Of a stretch of DNA of 64,000 nt, positions 39,052-51,680 are shown in pieces. Below the pieces are notes generated by a model, which was given only the letters and a program-made list of their open reading frames with translations, did no database searches and was not told the DNA's origin. The translations under genes and the position numbers were made by a program. The DNA is from Cristatella mucedo. Lineage: Eukaryota; Bryozoa; Phylactolaemata; Cristatellidae. How positions within the stretch are numbered: position 1 is the stretch's first letter; each line of letters begins with the position of its first letter. The DNA is taken from positions 2,208,501 through 2,272,500 of the forward strand of contig WPIO01000011.1 in assembly GCA_009760855.2 (NCBI GenBank). Reading direction: 5' to 3'.

Positions 39052-40209
39052 GAGCACCCTGTGCTTCCAAGCCATGGTTTTGACCCTGCCTTCAAGGTCG
39101 ACGTAAAATTAATGTTTCTCAGACGGTCAATAAAATATTATCATAAGGATTTCAAATACCGAGACTGCTAATACACCAATGATCTCGGTGCAGAACATTA
39201 CAGCACGTCTGGTGATATGTTGACTTGATGAGCATCTAGGCACTCTAGCTGCCTTTATGGCTACTGTACAATGCACAGAAAGTTGGTCAAAATGTCCGGG
39301 TCCTGTGCTCTACACCAGACACCATAGAATACACATGCCGCAGTAAGGCATCTCATTCGGGAATGGTATGGGTATCAGTAGACCTACAAGGCTCACTGCA
39401 TCGAGAGGATCCGCTACTGGCCAGTGCAGTGAGTCCTCGAGGGGTCAAGGGCAGGCTCACTTTATGAATTTTCATGCTAGTTACGTGCCGATCTGTCGCA
39501 GCTTAGCTTCTACAATAAAAACACAAAGGCCACAGTTACTTATGCTCACTTCCCGAAGCTCTGAAATTTGAACACCACCTCTCCAAGCAAGATTGTTTTC
39601 AAGACAGATTTTCCAGCGTAAATATATTTTATCTTGCCACAACTTGAATCTCCGGCTGACAGACAGACAGACAGCTCGTCACCCACGTGCATAGCAGCCT
39701 GTCAGCCTGCACCTGAACAAACCGCCAGCAGCACCGAAACTGGCCACAGCTGCCTTTTAAAAAGATCTGCAGCTGCGTCCGGGGCTGATAAGAAAAAGGC
39801 ATCTCTGCGTCTCTGGCTGATTCTTGTTCCCCTGCATTTATTGCTCTGGCATTAGTGGAGGTAGCATTAGAGAGTAGCTCCTCAAAATAGAGCATCAGCA
39901 ACTACTACAAAGATCAAGCGACAGGAAGAGAGAGCACATAAGCCGGCGTTGCATACGTATGACTGTTGGAAGTAATAAGCACGGAGAACTGGCTTTCGTT
40001 TGAAAAGACGTTTGCCACTCCGTCAAATGTTATATGCATGCATCCGAGATCACACTCATCAATGCATGTTTACCTATGATCATCGCAGTCTCATTGCTGG
40101 TACGTGCATTGGTAACTCAAAGCCTGCTTGCACATTTTGTACACAGCTATGGGCAAATGAGTTCGAGGGATGGAGTTCGAGAGGGAGAGAGAGAGGAGGA
40201 GAGAGAGAT

Positions 40210-40276
<67 letters not shown>

Positions 40277-40605
40277 AGAAGTAAAAAGAAAAGAAGAAGC
40301 AGCTCAATAATATTGAGCACAATGTATAGCTGAGCCATGTGGTACTTATCATATGCTGTACATTGCTTTCATTGTAAGACACGCGACAAATCTAGCGATT
40401 ATCTTCTGATCATTTATTTAACGCCGTGGATGGTGATAAGCAGCACAGTCTTTATCCGAAAAGTCGCCACGAAAGAACTATTTTGGTAACAACAATTGAT
40501 CCGTAATGTACGTCGGCTGTCAACTGTGTTTGCCTCTCTGCCATGTCAAATTTAATCCATTGTTAATTTAGACATGTGTGGCTTTATATACGTTGATATA
40601 TTAAT
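39052..40605. other. Unannotated spacer with microsatellites
   Basis: A (GACA)n run lies at 39656-39674. No exon-like frame supported. Confidence 0.4.
40179..40280. repeat. (GA)n/(GATA)n microsatellite
   Basis: GA dinucleotides with an internal GATA block at 40240-40259. Confidence 0.95.
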
Positions 40606-40680
40606 ATGAATAGTAATAATAAGACATTCGTATAGTAACCTAAGAGAACTAAATCTCTTCCTGGGCTATTCGGATAAGCT
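40606..40680 (-). mobile_element. L2-type 3' tail remnant
   Basis: Minus strand AGAGATTTAGTTCTCTTAGG with CTATACGAATGTC and TTATTACTATT end. Confidence 0.55.
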
Positions 40681-41488
40681 ACGAAAAAATAACTATATAT
40701 ATGTATCTCCATTTACAACTCGACTGAAAACAATTTGGACGTTATGCTGAAGGAATGAATGAATTCTCATCCGTGACAAGTAAATATCGTTTTGAAATTT
40801 CCGGTCAACTAATCTGTAATGCCATTGAAGGCTTTTTATTTGTATCAGTAGTGTAAAAAGCTGCGTGTTAAAAACTTAATGGCAACCTATGGCAAAGTCG
40901 TAGCCGTGGAAGACTTTGATCCAGTGCGAAAAATGATTGCATAGCTATGAATGCTTTGCTGGTGAGATTTACTGTCAGTTGGCAGTTTATTTGAGGTACC
41001 TCCTTGTGTAGCTGTCCTAAACTCAGCGATGGAAGTGGTTGTCAAATATTTTTTTTCAAAAAGTTCTCCACTGCGATGCCTCTCCATCCAACCCTCTAAG
41101 CGTGGTTTGTCATAGGCAATGGCAACTGTGGTAGCAATGCTGCTGCAAAAATGGTTGCAGCTGCAGTGACCTCAGCCAAGTCTCACCAGTGGCAGGCAGT
41201 AACAGCAGCAGCAGCAGTGCAAAACTGCATCGTGAAGCAGAAATGGCAGCAACAGCAGCTCCAAGCAGAAGCAACAGAAGCACGCCACTCCACTCTGAGC
41301 AAGAGTGCTTGCTGGCCTACGATCTGGCCTGTGCAATCAGGTGCTTACAGCTGGTGCAAAACTCTGCAGCTAGGCTTGTCTGTCGTGAGCGTCGTAGTTG
41401 CTAGATCACACCACTTCTCGCCGACCTGCACTGGCTAACAGTCAAGCGACGGATTGACTTCAAGGTTTTGTCACTGACTTTTTGGTCC

Positions 41489-42775
41489 CTAATGTAATGT
41501 AATGTATCTTCGTCTGTAACTCCACAAAGCCATAAAGACTATGTGGGTGTTACCCAGGAGAGTTTAGTATAGCGCACTCACAGCCTAAGCGGCTTTCGGT
41601 ACACATTCGGTTGCCAACAGACTTCGTCTCACGCAACAAAGAAAAAGTGGGAAGCATAGCAGAGTCAGGAGAGCAGTTGAAGTAGAGAGTAGCATGGAAG
41701 TAGCAACTCAGGACCGCTAAAAAGGATGAACCACAGTCGGCAGCAGGAGAGTAGTTGTCGTTGCGTAAGAAGATTGGAAGCGAGTTCCACAGTATAAGAC
41801 TTGCATAGCTAAAGCTTCTGTCGCTAGCGGTCTTTAAGCAGAGGAATGGAACAGCTAATTCATTGTCCATACAGGAGCTGATGGCGTGAAGAGGCTGAAC
41901 TGGTGCAGCAGTTCAGCTAAGTATGAAGGAGCCAAGCCGTGGCGGGCCTTGTCGGTCAGCGTAAGAACATTGCTCTGTATCCGTTGCTCAACTGGCAACC
42001 ATCCTAGCTCCTTCAGCAAAGGAGACACGTGCTCAAACCGCGGGGACTTGAAGACCAGCCTTGCAGCCATATTCATTGTCCGCTGTAGTGGCATTATAGC
42101 TTTCTTTGGCAGCCCAGCCAAAAGGGAATTACTATAATCAAGCCGAGACAGAACTAGAGAGCTAGTTTAATTTTTTACAAGCCACTGTGGGAGACAGCTC
42201 CTTTAGCAAAGGAGACACGTGCTCAAACCTCTGGGACTGGAAGACTAGCCTTGCAGCCATATTTATATCCAGCTGCAGTAGCCTAGTTGCTTTCTTTGGC
42301 AGCCCAGCCAAAAGGGAATTACAATAATCAAGCCGAGACGGAATTTAGGAGCTCGTTACATTTTTTGCAAGCCACAATGGAAGACAGGTCCTAATTTTAG
42401 ATAGGGATCGGACGTGATGGCTTGCTGTAGAAGCAGTCTTCTGAGTGAAGCTTTTAAAATTGAGGCAGCTGTCTAAAACGACACCTAAATTTCGAGCACG
42501 TGGTGATGGTCGAACAACCGCATCACCTATTTGAAAAGCAAAGCCTTTTAATCCAGCCACATGCTTAGGGTGTCCTATGAGCAGCAGTTCGGTTTTATCG
42601 TCATTTAGTTTCAAGAAGTTTTCCGACATCCAGGATCGAATGTCGGCAAGGCAAGCATTCAGCTTATCAGTTGCTGCAGTAGATTCTGACGGTTTGAATG
42701 GTAAATACAGCTGAGTATCGTCAGCATAAAAGTGATATCCTATTCCATGTGCCTTAATCACTTTTCCCAGAGGTT
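41489..42775 (-). mobile_element. L2-B retrotransposon, 5'-truncated, nested
   Basis: Minus strand, 5' to 3': RT with [16 protein letters not shown] and [18 protein letters not shown] (42345-42779), thumb region ELGWLPVEQRIQSNVLTL, end of ORF, and 3' UTR with GGCTTTGTGGAGTTACAGAC and a (TTACA)n tail at 41489-41504. It contains a 190-bp internal tandem duplication. Confidence 0.9.
42006..42385. repeat. 190-bp tandem duplication inside L2-B
   Basis: Units 42006-42195 and 42196-42385, both beginning AGCTCCTT and containing GCAGCCCAGCCAAAAGGGAA. The other L2-B copies have one. Both junctions fall at AGCTCCT-like sequence, suggesting slippage or unequal exchange through that short homology. Confidence 0.85.
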
Positions 42776-44172
42776 CCATTCTTTGGCTCCAACCTACCTA
42801 TCAGATCTTCTCCCCCACCAGGCCAAGCATCGCACCACCCGCTTTTCGGAATCTAACAGTTTACCTGTACCTCGTACAAACCTCAAGTCCTTTGGAGACC
42901 ATGCGTTTAGTTCGTATGCTCCCAAAGTCTGGAACTCACTCCCGACTTTCGTCATGACATCCCTCGACTTGACCACATTTAAAAAGAACTTAACTTGCAT
43001 CTTTTTGTGACAGCATTTCGTGGGTTCCAGTGATTTGTCCTTTATGTGCTTATGCGCGCTGACACTGTTGCATGCTGCCACTACTCGCACTTGCATGGTG
43101 ATCCTGTGCATGGCACCCCTAACCATGTTATTCGTGTTGTTTATCAAGTATGACACCACTCACCGTTCAACCACGTTTCCCTTTGCAACAAATGTAAAGC
43201 GCCTAGAAAGAGATTGAGTGCCCTGAGGGCGCTTTATCAAGTGCATTATTATTATTATTGTTGTTGTTGTCCCCAAGCAGCTGCAGCACGAGCAGCAGGC
43301 AGGCGGCAGTAGCAATGGCTGTAGCTAGCTCATGGCCCATGGCTGCGTTCATCAGTGATTAGGACATTTCCTTCTTGTTCGGCATGTTGTTCATTGCAAT
43401 ATGATAGTACTGTTTTTAATGCACAGGATGCCAGCTTGCTCTCTTGCCCCTGGGTCTGGGTAAGGGGATCCGGCAGGGGATCTGGGCAGGCCCAGAGCTG
43501 CCTGCCGCTACTTGACGATTCATGCCATGCTCGTTCAGTCGCTGGCGTGCCCAGCTGAGCAAGGCCTGAAGCGATACCTGATACCTAAATGAACGACGAC
43601 GTTCTTGGAAACTCAGCTTATTATCTGATATAGAATAGGCTGGCATCTGCACTGATAGTGCCTGCCGCAAGCAGTACCAGCAAAGGCAACGTCCTGATGC
43701 CTACTTGCTGATACCCCCTCATTAAGCCGAGTCGCACTGCTTGCAAGATGCTGGGTTGCAGCAGACAGTTGCAGCAGCTTGCTGCAGCAGGCAGAGCTGC
43801 TTGGTATTTTGTTGCTATTTGGTTCCTGATTGTGCCGCCAATGAAGTGCTAGCTAGCGCCTACAATAGTTAATCGCCTGGAGCCTTTGGCAACAAACTCT
43901 CAATGGGTGCGTCAGCTTATCTGAAGCTGGGGCACCAGGTCCAGAAGGCAACGAGCTGCAGCAGCAGCAGCAGTGGTAGCAGAGTGGCCGTGGCAGCAGC
44001 AGCAGCTGGGAGCAGCAGCGGTGGCTGCAGCGGCAGGTGGGAGCCAGCGACGTTGATGGGGCACTGGCTGCAACAGCTGCACTGGTTGCCCCTCCCACCA
44101 ACCGCTCCCCCTCTGCAAACTATTTGTGGCTCGCTCGAGAGTCCTGCCGTCGGCGGCTCCTGCCCAGAGAGC

Positions 44173-44201
44173 AGGAGGACAGGCAGTCCTCCTGTCCTCC
44201 T
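44173..44201. repeat. Inverted repeat, 11-bp arms
   Basis: AGGAGGACAGG (44173-44183) and CCTGTCCTCCT (44191-44201). Confidence 0.8.
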
Positions 44202-45634
44202 TGAGTTCCTGTACTCAAGCACCGATGAAAGCTTACCATGAGGCCAAGCCCAGAAGACCTCAGCCCGGAAGCGCAACACTTGGAAAAGAGCCGGTTTCAC
44301 ACAGTTGGCCTTGCACATACAACAGGAGCTATTTTACTACATTCCCCGGACAGAGCGCTCACAGTGTCTCTCTCTTGCTCTCCTTGATTCATATGCACTC
44401 CTGCCGGGTTGCATGCAGATGCATACCGAACACTAGGAGCCGAGTCTCTGACTCATTCATTTACTTAATTAGGACCAGTGTGCTCAGGCTCCTGCTTGGG
44501 CAGCAGCACTGGATTCCAAGTGCTCCTCGCTTGAATGCCACGTCAACTGCCTCACTACCTCACTCCTGCTGCCTCTGCCACCGCTGCTCTAGTAGTAGCA
44601 CTGTACTGTAGTGTTGCAAGTGCGGCCGCTGCCGCCTCTGCTGCTGCTGCTGCCACGGCTTCACGGCAGAGGCTTCCAGTGCCACCGCGGCTGCTGCTGC
44701 TGCCACTCCGCACTGCGCAATGCGGCATTGCCTCTGTGCACTCCGTTTGCACGGGAGCTCCGTCTGACAGCTAACGAAAGGGCATCGACTTCAATGCCAG
44801 AAGAGTCGCCCCTCCGTGGCTCTACCGATGGGTTGGCTAGCTCGACCAGCAAGCCTGGCCCGTGTACCTGGCGGCTACTACCAGCTGGCTGCTGGTTCAG
44901 GCACTGACTCCCTAAAGCTGCTAGTCAGCCGCTCGGCTCCCGACGCCAGCGACGCGACGCGAGCACCGACGGGGACCCCGAGCGAGGCAGACGGTTAGGC
45001 AAGCGATGAGTGATTGCCTGAATGACTGTGAACTGCCGGAACAGCTTGCAAGTTCATCCTGGCCGAGCAATAGAGAAATCATTAACCTGCTTTTTTTTTA
45101 AATATAGGCAGCCGAGCAGCTGTGTTGCATGCAGAATTTCATTGTTTTCCTAACTTAACATTGAGGTCTTGTGTCATTGGTTTCTGAAAAACAGGGGCCC
45201 TCCACAGGAAGCCGAGAAGCAGGCCGTTGCCAGCCAGGTGCTGTCCTTCTCACAGGTCGAGCGGCCAAAGAACGACGAGGCCCCGCGACTGCCGTCCCGC
45301 CAGCTGCAGCCGCCGGCTGCTGCCTCCGCCCACCTCCGATGACTGCTGATCAATGTGTGGCCGGCGGACAAGTGCTTTTGGACTCGATACAGCGTTGCTC
45401 AATCCGTTACAAGTGAGCAGGCCGCTGGCGATCACGCTGACTGCCTCTGCCCTCCTCTTGCCATCCCTTCGAACCATGTTCTTAGGTCGACTGTCGGTTC
45501 AGGTCTGGGCTTCAGACCAACGGAGTTGTTTTGTTTCGAGCTCAGCGTCTCAGCTGAGGCAGGCGCCGCGAGTGTCACAAACTGTCGCATCCAATATTGG
45601 ACAAAGTTTCATAGCCCGAGGCAAAGACATCGCT

Positions 45635-45660
45635 ACCAGGCATGTTCAGACATGCCTGGT
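45635..45660. repeat. Inverted repeat, 11-bp arms, 4-nt loop
   Basis: ACCAGGCATGT, loop TCAG, ACATGCCTGGT. Confidence 0.85.
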
Positions 45661-46045
45661 CCGGACGCTGAACAACTTTCAAGGTACATCGACATATGGT
45701 CGTTTGGCTGTTTTGAATAGACATCGGTCAAAATATGTGTGCTTTTACATGCGCGAGTTTCTGCGCCATTGCTGAGGTTACGAGTCAGCTGCCTGCTCCG
45801 ATGAGTATCATTCCACCAATTACCGATTCGTTGGCTGCAGTGAAGTTTTTCGAAGCTAGCTCGAGTGAACGCTCGTAGACGTTCTAGAAGTCCTGCAAAA
45901 TAATGTACTACTGCCGCCGTCACTGGCACTGCAGTGACAGCGGCACCGTCGGCCATTTTTTAAGAAGACTCGCTAGCGCCACCCGCAGCAGTTCATCTTA
46001 AAAGGCGACAGCATCTAGGAAGCACAGTCCAAGTGCTGTGAAGGA

Positions 46046-46095
46046 AGCAGGAGACACAGGAAGCAGGCAGTGCGGGAAGCACTGTGTCTCCTGCT
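46046..46095. repeat. Inverted repeat, 14-bp arms, 22-nt loop
   Basis: AGCAGGAGACACAG (46046-46059) and its exact reverse complement (46082-46095). Confidence 0.88.
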
Positions 46096-46337
46096 ATTTT
46101 GAAATGGCAAGATGCCGACCGTAGGCAGACGTTGTCAAGAGCCAACGAAATCTTGATCATGGCCTAATGCCATCGAGAACGACACAATGGCAGCAGCAGC
46201 AGCAGCTCACAGTCAAGAGCACTTTTAGGCTCCGAATTTCCTCTTCGAGCTGCAGGCTACCGTTGCACACAGTCTTTACGTGCATGCAGGTTAGTGTGTG
46301 CCATCCGAGGCCCAGCCAGATGCCGCTGGACAAGGTT

Positions 46338-46340
<3 letters not shown>

Positions 46341-46423
<83 letters not shown>
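46341..46423. repeat. (GA)n microsatellite, uninterrupted
   Basis: About 41 pure GA units, the longest perfect dinucleotide run in the window. It creates artificial RE- and LS-repeat ORFs. Confidence 0.97.
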
Positions 46424-46426
<3 letters not shown>

Positions 46427-48409
46427 GAGGAGCCGCAGCAGCAGGTAGACCTTGGAAGTTCAGAATGCCGAGTTGCAGCTGCCATCTGCTGCACCGCCCG
46501 ATCTGGAGCCGAGGCAATTTCTTTAGCATCGGTGACACGTGACCGTACATAGAATTCATGGGGTGCAGCCGTTGCTGGCATATATTGCGAGGACTGCTGT
46601 TAAAAGAGACAGGGCTCTGAGCTGTCCTGTGTGGCCTGAAATTGAATCGTTCCAGATCGTTTTGTCGCCGTCTGACGTCATCTCGGCAACACAGACAGCG
46701 AATAGAAAAAGCAACCGCAGTAGCTGCTCCGAGGCCTGCTCAGCGCATGTGTGAAGGGACCGACGAACACGAGCTCCGCTGCCTTCTGCCCAGGAAGCAA
46801 AACGGCACACGTGACGCTGCATGCTTTTGCGAACCAATTGTAGCAGCGGCTCCTGAAGTGAAGCCCGAGTGCAGCTCCAAGCAGACAGTGCTCCTCGAAG
46901 ACGCCAGGCGACAGATACTGACGAAGCTAGCGGCCCCTGAAGCACAGCCAGAAAGCTGGCGATCGTCGATTGGTGCTGCACCAGTGCACGAAGGCATGGT
47001 AGCGTCACTCGGGAGCGACCCAGAATGACCTTGACCTTGATAGCAAGGCCGCTCCTGCGAAGCTGAAGTAGAGCTACTTACATGCAGGAGCATTCCACGG
47101 CCGCGGGCGGACGGGCTATGAGTACTCGCGAACAGCAGCCGTAGAGTGCCCCCACCTGCTCGCTCTTAAGCCATTTTTCGGGTCGCTTCTTTACGGTCTA
47201 AACTGTGGATTTTAAGACTAACCGGTCCCTAACGATAGTTCGCGAACCGCCAATAGTCTCTAGCACTTTCATAATAAGACCAATTGAGCTCGCCAACTTT
47301 TTGATGCCGCTGTGCTGATAACTGCTGGCTGTTGGCGGCAGGCGACTGTAGCGGCTGTCTCATCGCATGCGCCCGAGTCGCACGCACTTGCTCTATACTG
47401 AACAGCATTAGATCGGCTCGATAAGTAAGGAGTGCTCACAAAATTTCAGCTAATAATTGCTTAGGAGGCAGATTCAAGGCTTGTCTGCCGCTATGTAAAC
47501 GTGGCTGTTCAATCAGCCGCTCTTTGACTTTCCTTTGCTTTAAGAAACTGCCGAGCAATTTTTGGCAAACACATAAGACGCTAAGGTCGCGATGAGCTGC
47601 ATCGATTAGAAAGCTTCCATTGAGATTGTAAGAAGATAGTAGATGCACTCGGAAAACTCAGAGAGTGAAGGCCTGGAAAGTAGTTGAAAAATAATACATT
47701 AATTCATTGATTATTAGAAAACCCTATTGTTTGGATGGCTCTACATCTGACCGAGTAAACTTGTTACATCTTTCGAAACTTGTCTGGCACTTAGCTGTGC
47801 TCGCTCAAAAGCATTCTTCAAACCCTTTCTGATTGCTGCAAGCATACCTGAAATGATTGCTGAAATGCATTTTTAGAGAGGGGGACGCGAAACTCATGCA
47901 AAAGATCTTACTTCGAAAGGCATCCATTTCGGAAGCCAGGCATTGCTTAAGATACAGAAAAATGTGGTCCTCATTTAGCTTGTTTTTTCTCAGCGGGCAA
48001 GCAAATCAATGAGGTAGCTTGAATAATTAGCTAGAAATATTGCTCACTCACGTGAGTCCTATGTTTTGGTGAAAATATTTTAGCAGCAGCTAATACAACT
48101 CTGAATTAATTAATTAATTTTAAACCTTGATCCGTTGGATTAATAGATTGTTGAGCCATCACCTGTCCAAAGTAGCAATCGCATCTGAAAAGCTTGAAAT
48201 GTGGAGCACGATTTTCTATATTTTCCATCAGAACCTAATCTCCATCAAAGTACATCACAGTTTGCTGCAAGAGGATCAATAATCAAAGGTTAATGACATG
48301 CAAGGAGCAGAGCTCTGGCGAACGTACAAAAGCATACAACGTACAATGCAACGTACAAGTGTCGTGCTTAGATCAGCATACGATAGCACGCAGCAAGACA
48401 TTAAGGGTC
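46424..48409. other. Unannotated spacer
   Basis: No exon supported. An S2 tail fragment lies at 47465-47519 (TTGTCTGCCGCTATGTAAAC then GTTCAATCAGCC). Confidence 0.4.
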
Positions 48410-48970
48410 ACTGTTTAGCATGACCTGGCTGGCTAAATGCACTGAATCATCCAAGCAGTCAAAGCACATAGGGACAAAAAAAGACAAATTCGCTGGAGCA
48501 CAGCGGAAAGCTGAGCGGAGCAGGTGTGTCTTCAGTTTGAGACTTAAATGATGTCCATGCAGGCGGCGGCGGCGACAGAAGCCGAAAGTGAATTTCAGAC
48601 CGTTAGGTGAATACAAATCAATTGGTCCGATCACCACAAGATCATCCACGATCGATCACCACAAGATCCCGATTCAGTTGCGAGAGACGAGGCTCGAGAC
48701 GAAGACTGAAGGAGCCGACTGGGAGCCGGTGCTCGTAGAGGGCACACTGGAAGGTCTGAGAGGTCGCAGCATTGGTGCAAGCAGGCCCAGGTTCGAGCGA
48801 AGCATTCTGCAGACCAGAGAGACGATCTTGAAGTCGATGCGATGATTGATGAGGAGCGAGCGAAGCTCGCACTTAAGTGGTGCGATGTGGCAGCCACGCC
48901 ATTGACGACAGACCAGACGAGCTGCTGAGTTCAGGGCTTGGGAAATAGCTCGTCTGCACCTGCTCCAGTC
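48410..48970 (-). mobile_element. L2-like fragment, family C
   Basis: Minus strand encodes [20 protein letters not shown] and LLINHRIDFKIVSLVCRML, the L2 equivalents of [18 protein letters not shown] and LPVKQRIDFKVLSL, with a different downstream sequence from family A. Includes a 16-nt local duplication GATCACCACAAGATC (48628 and 48655). Confidence 0.75.
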
Positions 48971-50526
48971 ATTGACCACATTCGTGGTGCCAGCTCTATG
49001 TATGCTGTCAAGCTGACCGCACATGAGATTGAGATAATATACCTCAAACAATGTTACCACATCGCACTGGTGACGGCGCTGCTTCAGCTGCCTGCCAGCT
49101 GTATGCATCCCTGCTGCTATGCCACCGCCGCCGATGCTGCTGCTGCTGCTGCTGCCCGATGCTGCTGCTACCACTGCAGCCGCGGCTCTGGCCGTTTCTT
49201 CTGTTGTCACTTCTAACTAATGTTTGTGTCGTCATTGCTGCTGCTGCATCATCGTCTATCACATCTCTTGTCACAGTCGTCTCTGCTGTTGTTACTCTGT
49301 GGCCTATCAGAGTTGCCAGCTGTTGCTGTCCCCGCGGCAGCAGCCGCTGTATGTTGCCGCCACTATAAGGCCTCATTTTCCGCTATGACCTCTATTATAC
49401 TGCACTTCCTTTCATTTATGCACTCAGCTACTACGAGGAACTAAAGAGGAGATTAATCCGCCTCCAGCGTCTTTCGAAAAGGCACCGTTACCTAGCAAAC
49501 TTTTGAGTAAATTTGCAAGTTGCTGCTGCCCTTTGCAAAGGATCAACACTCGAGCGAAAGCTTAACACTCGGGCGCCTGCTAGATTGATCAGAATGTGAC
49601 AGTTATTGAGATTATTTGTGAATCCAGAATTATAAGCGTTAAGAACCACACACAGGTATGCCATAATCTACGGTTCCGACTGCACGAACTGGGCATCCGT
49701 ACTGAAGGCAAGTCAGTTTCGCTTTGGACTTTGAAGTGAGTGAATGCTACGGCACTATACCTCGTGCAGTACGGATGCAGCCGCCGGCGCTTGGACCACC
49801 CTCGGCGGGGGCGGCGGCGGCGGCGGCGGCGGCGGCGGGGGAGCGCTCGGTTGAATCGATTGTCTACGTTAGCGATACGGACTCGTTACATTAAGAAACG
49901 GGCGCACTCCCGATCGCTGCCACGCTCGGCGCACCTAGCTGCGCGCATGCTGCACGGGCACTCGCACGACACGTTCTACGCTAAATTCCAAAGGCCACAA
50001 ACACAGCGCCGCTAGTTGCGGCGGCGCCGAGTCCACGAGCCACGACGCGAGAAACATATCGGCGACGCCTGAGCTCGTACCGCCGCTAGCGACCAGTGAG
50101 TGTCGAACCGACGCGCGACGGCGTGCCGACGATAGCGGAACGCGCGACTGGTCGCTCGTGCCGTAATACTAGACGCACATACCTAGCCAAGCGTACTTAA
50201 ACGTACATACCCAGACGCCAGGGCGCAGAAGTCCATTCGTCGGCGAAGGTCAAAGGTCAAAGCAGGCGCCCAGCATGAGCAGCCGCCGCCGCTCCGAGCT
50301 TCCGACTGCAGCGAGCTGCCCTGAGCGAAATTCCCGCGCGAAGGCGGCCTCGCGTGCTCAGAGCTTCACTCAGCGGAGCCAACTGCGAGACTTTCGCTAG
50401 TGTAGCGCCGCCATGGACGCATGAACCGCAGCCGGTTCCTAGTCGCTATCGTTCAGGTACCGCCAATAAATTGATACATTACTATTTAGTAATATTTAAA
50501 CTTTTAGTTCCGGAACTCAAGATCGG
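48971..50526. other. Unannotated spacer, partly GC-rich
   Basis: CTG/GCC-rich at 49115-49180; CpG-rich from 49780 to 50400. No exon supported. Confidence 0.4.
49806..49840. repeat. (GGC)n trinucleotide repeat
   Basis: About ten GGC units flanked by G-runs. Confidence 0.93.
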
Positions 50527-50586
50527 GCCGATCTAGCACGCACTGCCGCCTCAGCGATTTGAGGCGGCAGTGCGTGCTAGATCGGC
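50527..50586. repeat. Perfect inverted repeat, 27-bp arms, 6-nt loop
   Basis: Left arm 50527-50553 (begins GCCGATCTAGCACGCACTGC), loop GCGATT, right arm 50560-50586 its exact reverse complement. Four nucleotides later the truncated 5' end of an L2-B copy begins. Confidence 0.97.
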
Positions 50587-50863
50587 AGCCAGTTCTATGC
50601 TGAATTTATACCCGGCTTTGTCGTTTAAACCGTTAGAATCTACTGCAGCGACTGATAAACTGAATGCTCGCCTTGCAGACATTCAATCCCAGCTGTCCGC
50701 CAACTTTCTTAAACTAAACGACAATATCACCGAACTCCTGCTGCGCTCACATGACACCCCGAAGAGTGCGGCTGGACTACGAGACTTTTTTCGTCTCATT
50801 GGCGACGGTGTTGTGCGACCGCCGGCCACCTTGTGCATTGAATTTAGATGACTTTCCTCTTCA

Positions 50864-50926
50864 GTAATTAAAATTAAAATTAATATATATATTTATATAT
50901 TAATAGTAAATATATGTATATTTATG
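50864..50926. repeat. AT-rich tract
   Basis: TAATTAAAATTAAAAT followed by TATATA runs, interrupting the L2-B RT region. Confidence 0.85.
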
Positions 50927-51528
50927 TTTACAGGTTTTAATTTGCAGCAGTTTTCAACAGTTAACTTCGGTAATGATAGCTGTTGAAATTTTGAAAATTT
51001 CTTCAAGAAGACCGCCTCCTAAGCTAGCCGTCACGTCCGATCCTTATCCAAGACCAAGGACTACGTATCGCGGTGGCGGGCTATAAACTTAACTAGCTCC
51101 CTGGTTCTGTTTACCGCTGCAATTCCGTCTTGGCTGGGCTACCGAAAGGAAAGCCAATAGCCCCCTGCAGCTCGCGGTGAATATGGCTGCAAGGCTGCCA
51201 GCTAACAAATCCCAGAGGTTTTCGGGCCACGTGTCTGCTTTGCTGAAGGATCTGCGATGGCTCCCGGTCGAACAGCGAGCAGAGAGCGAAATTCTTACGC
51301 TGCCCACAAGGCCGAGGCCACGGCTTGGCTCCTCCATACCTGGCTGGACTGCGGCACCGGTTTCAGCCTCCTCGTGCCCTCCTGAGATCCTCCTCAAGGG
51401 ACAACAAGTCAGTTGCTGCTCTGTTTCTACGCTTAAGAACCTTCGGTGACAGAAGCTTTTGCTCTTCAAGTCCTAGAATTTGTAACACCTTTCCACAAAT
51501 CTTGCTCAACGATATCTAAACAAAAACA

Positions 51529-51680
51529 GCCGATTTAACAGCCTCACTTCTATAGAGACACTAGAGCCTTCACGACGATCACCAGCGCTTGCAGTTGGCA
51601 TAAAGGATCGCTCAACTGTAGGATTCGAACCCACGATCTCGGTCGTGAAGAGCGAGCACCTTGCCTACTATACTGCAGCC
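51529..51680 (-). mobile_element. S2 SINE nested in L2-B
   Basis: Minus strand: GCAAGGTGCTCGCTCTTCAC, B box GGTTCGAATCC at 51621-51631, body GCAAGCGCTGGTGATCG and S2 tail ending AATCGGC. Flanking L2-B halves join when it is removed. Confidence 0.85.

Larger units (their letters stand above)
41308..43262 (+). mobile_element. L2-A copy, interrupted by an antisense L2-B
   Basis: L2-A RT end occupies 41308-41488 ([17 protein letters not shown] frame) and resumes at about 42770 with TTCCATTCTTTGGCTCC, continuing through [29 protein letters not shown], the UTR and an (ATT)n/(GTT)n tail. GGTCCCT left of the insert and GGTTCCA right of it look like a mutated target-site duplication. Confidence 0.9.
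43263..46340. other. Triplet-rich region (CAG/CTG, GCC) without identified gene
   Basis: CAG/CTG clusters at 43955-44035, 44560-44700 and 45290-45335 give long spurious poly-Ala/Leu/Cys/Ser ORFs in most frames. One frame at 45195-45343 reads PPQEAEKQAVASQVLSFSQ and ends in TGA after AAAACAG, which could be a last exon, but I found no partner. Confidence 0.4.

Noticed and set aside
43853-44907. Clustered long ORFs on both strands
   Set aside because: Generated by CAG/CTG and GCC triplet runs; all frames show single-residue repeats.
46294-46542. RE-repeat and LS-repeat proteins
   Set aside because: Direct translation of a (GA)n microsatellite; the same applies to ORFs at 4958-5245 and 40000-40338.
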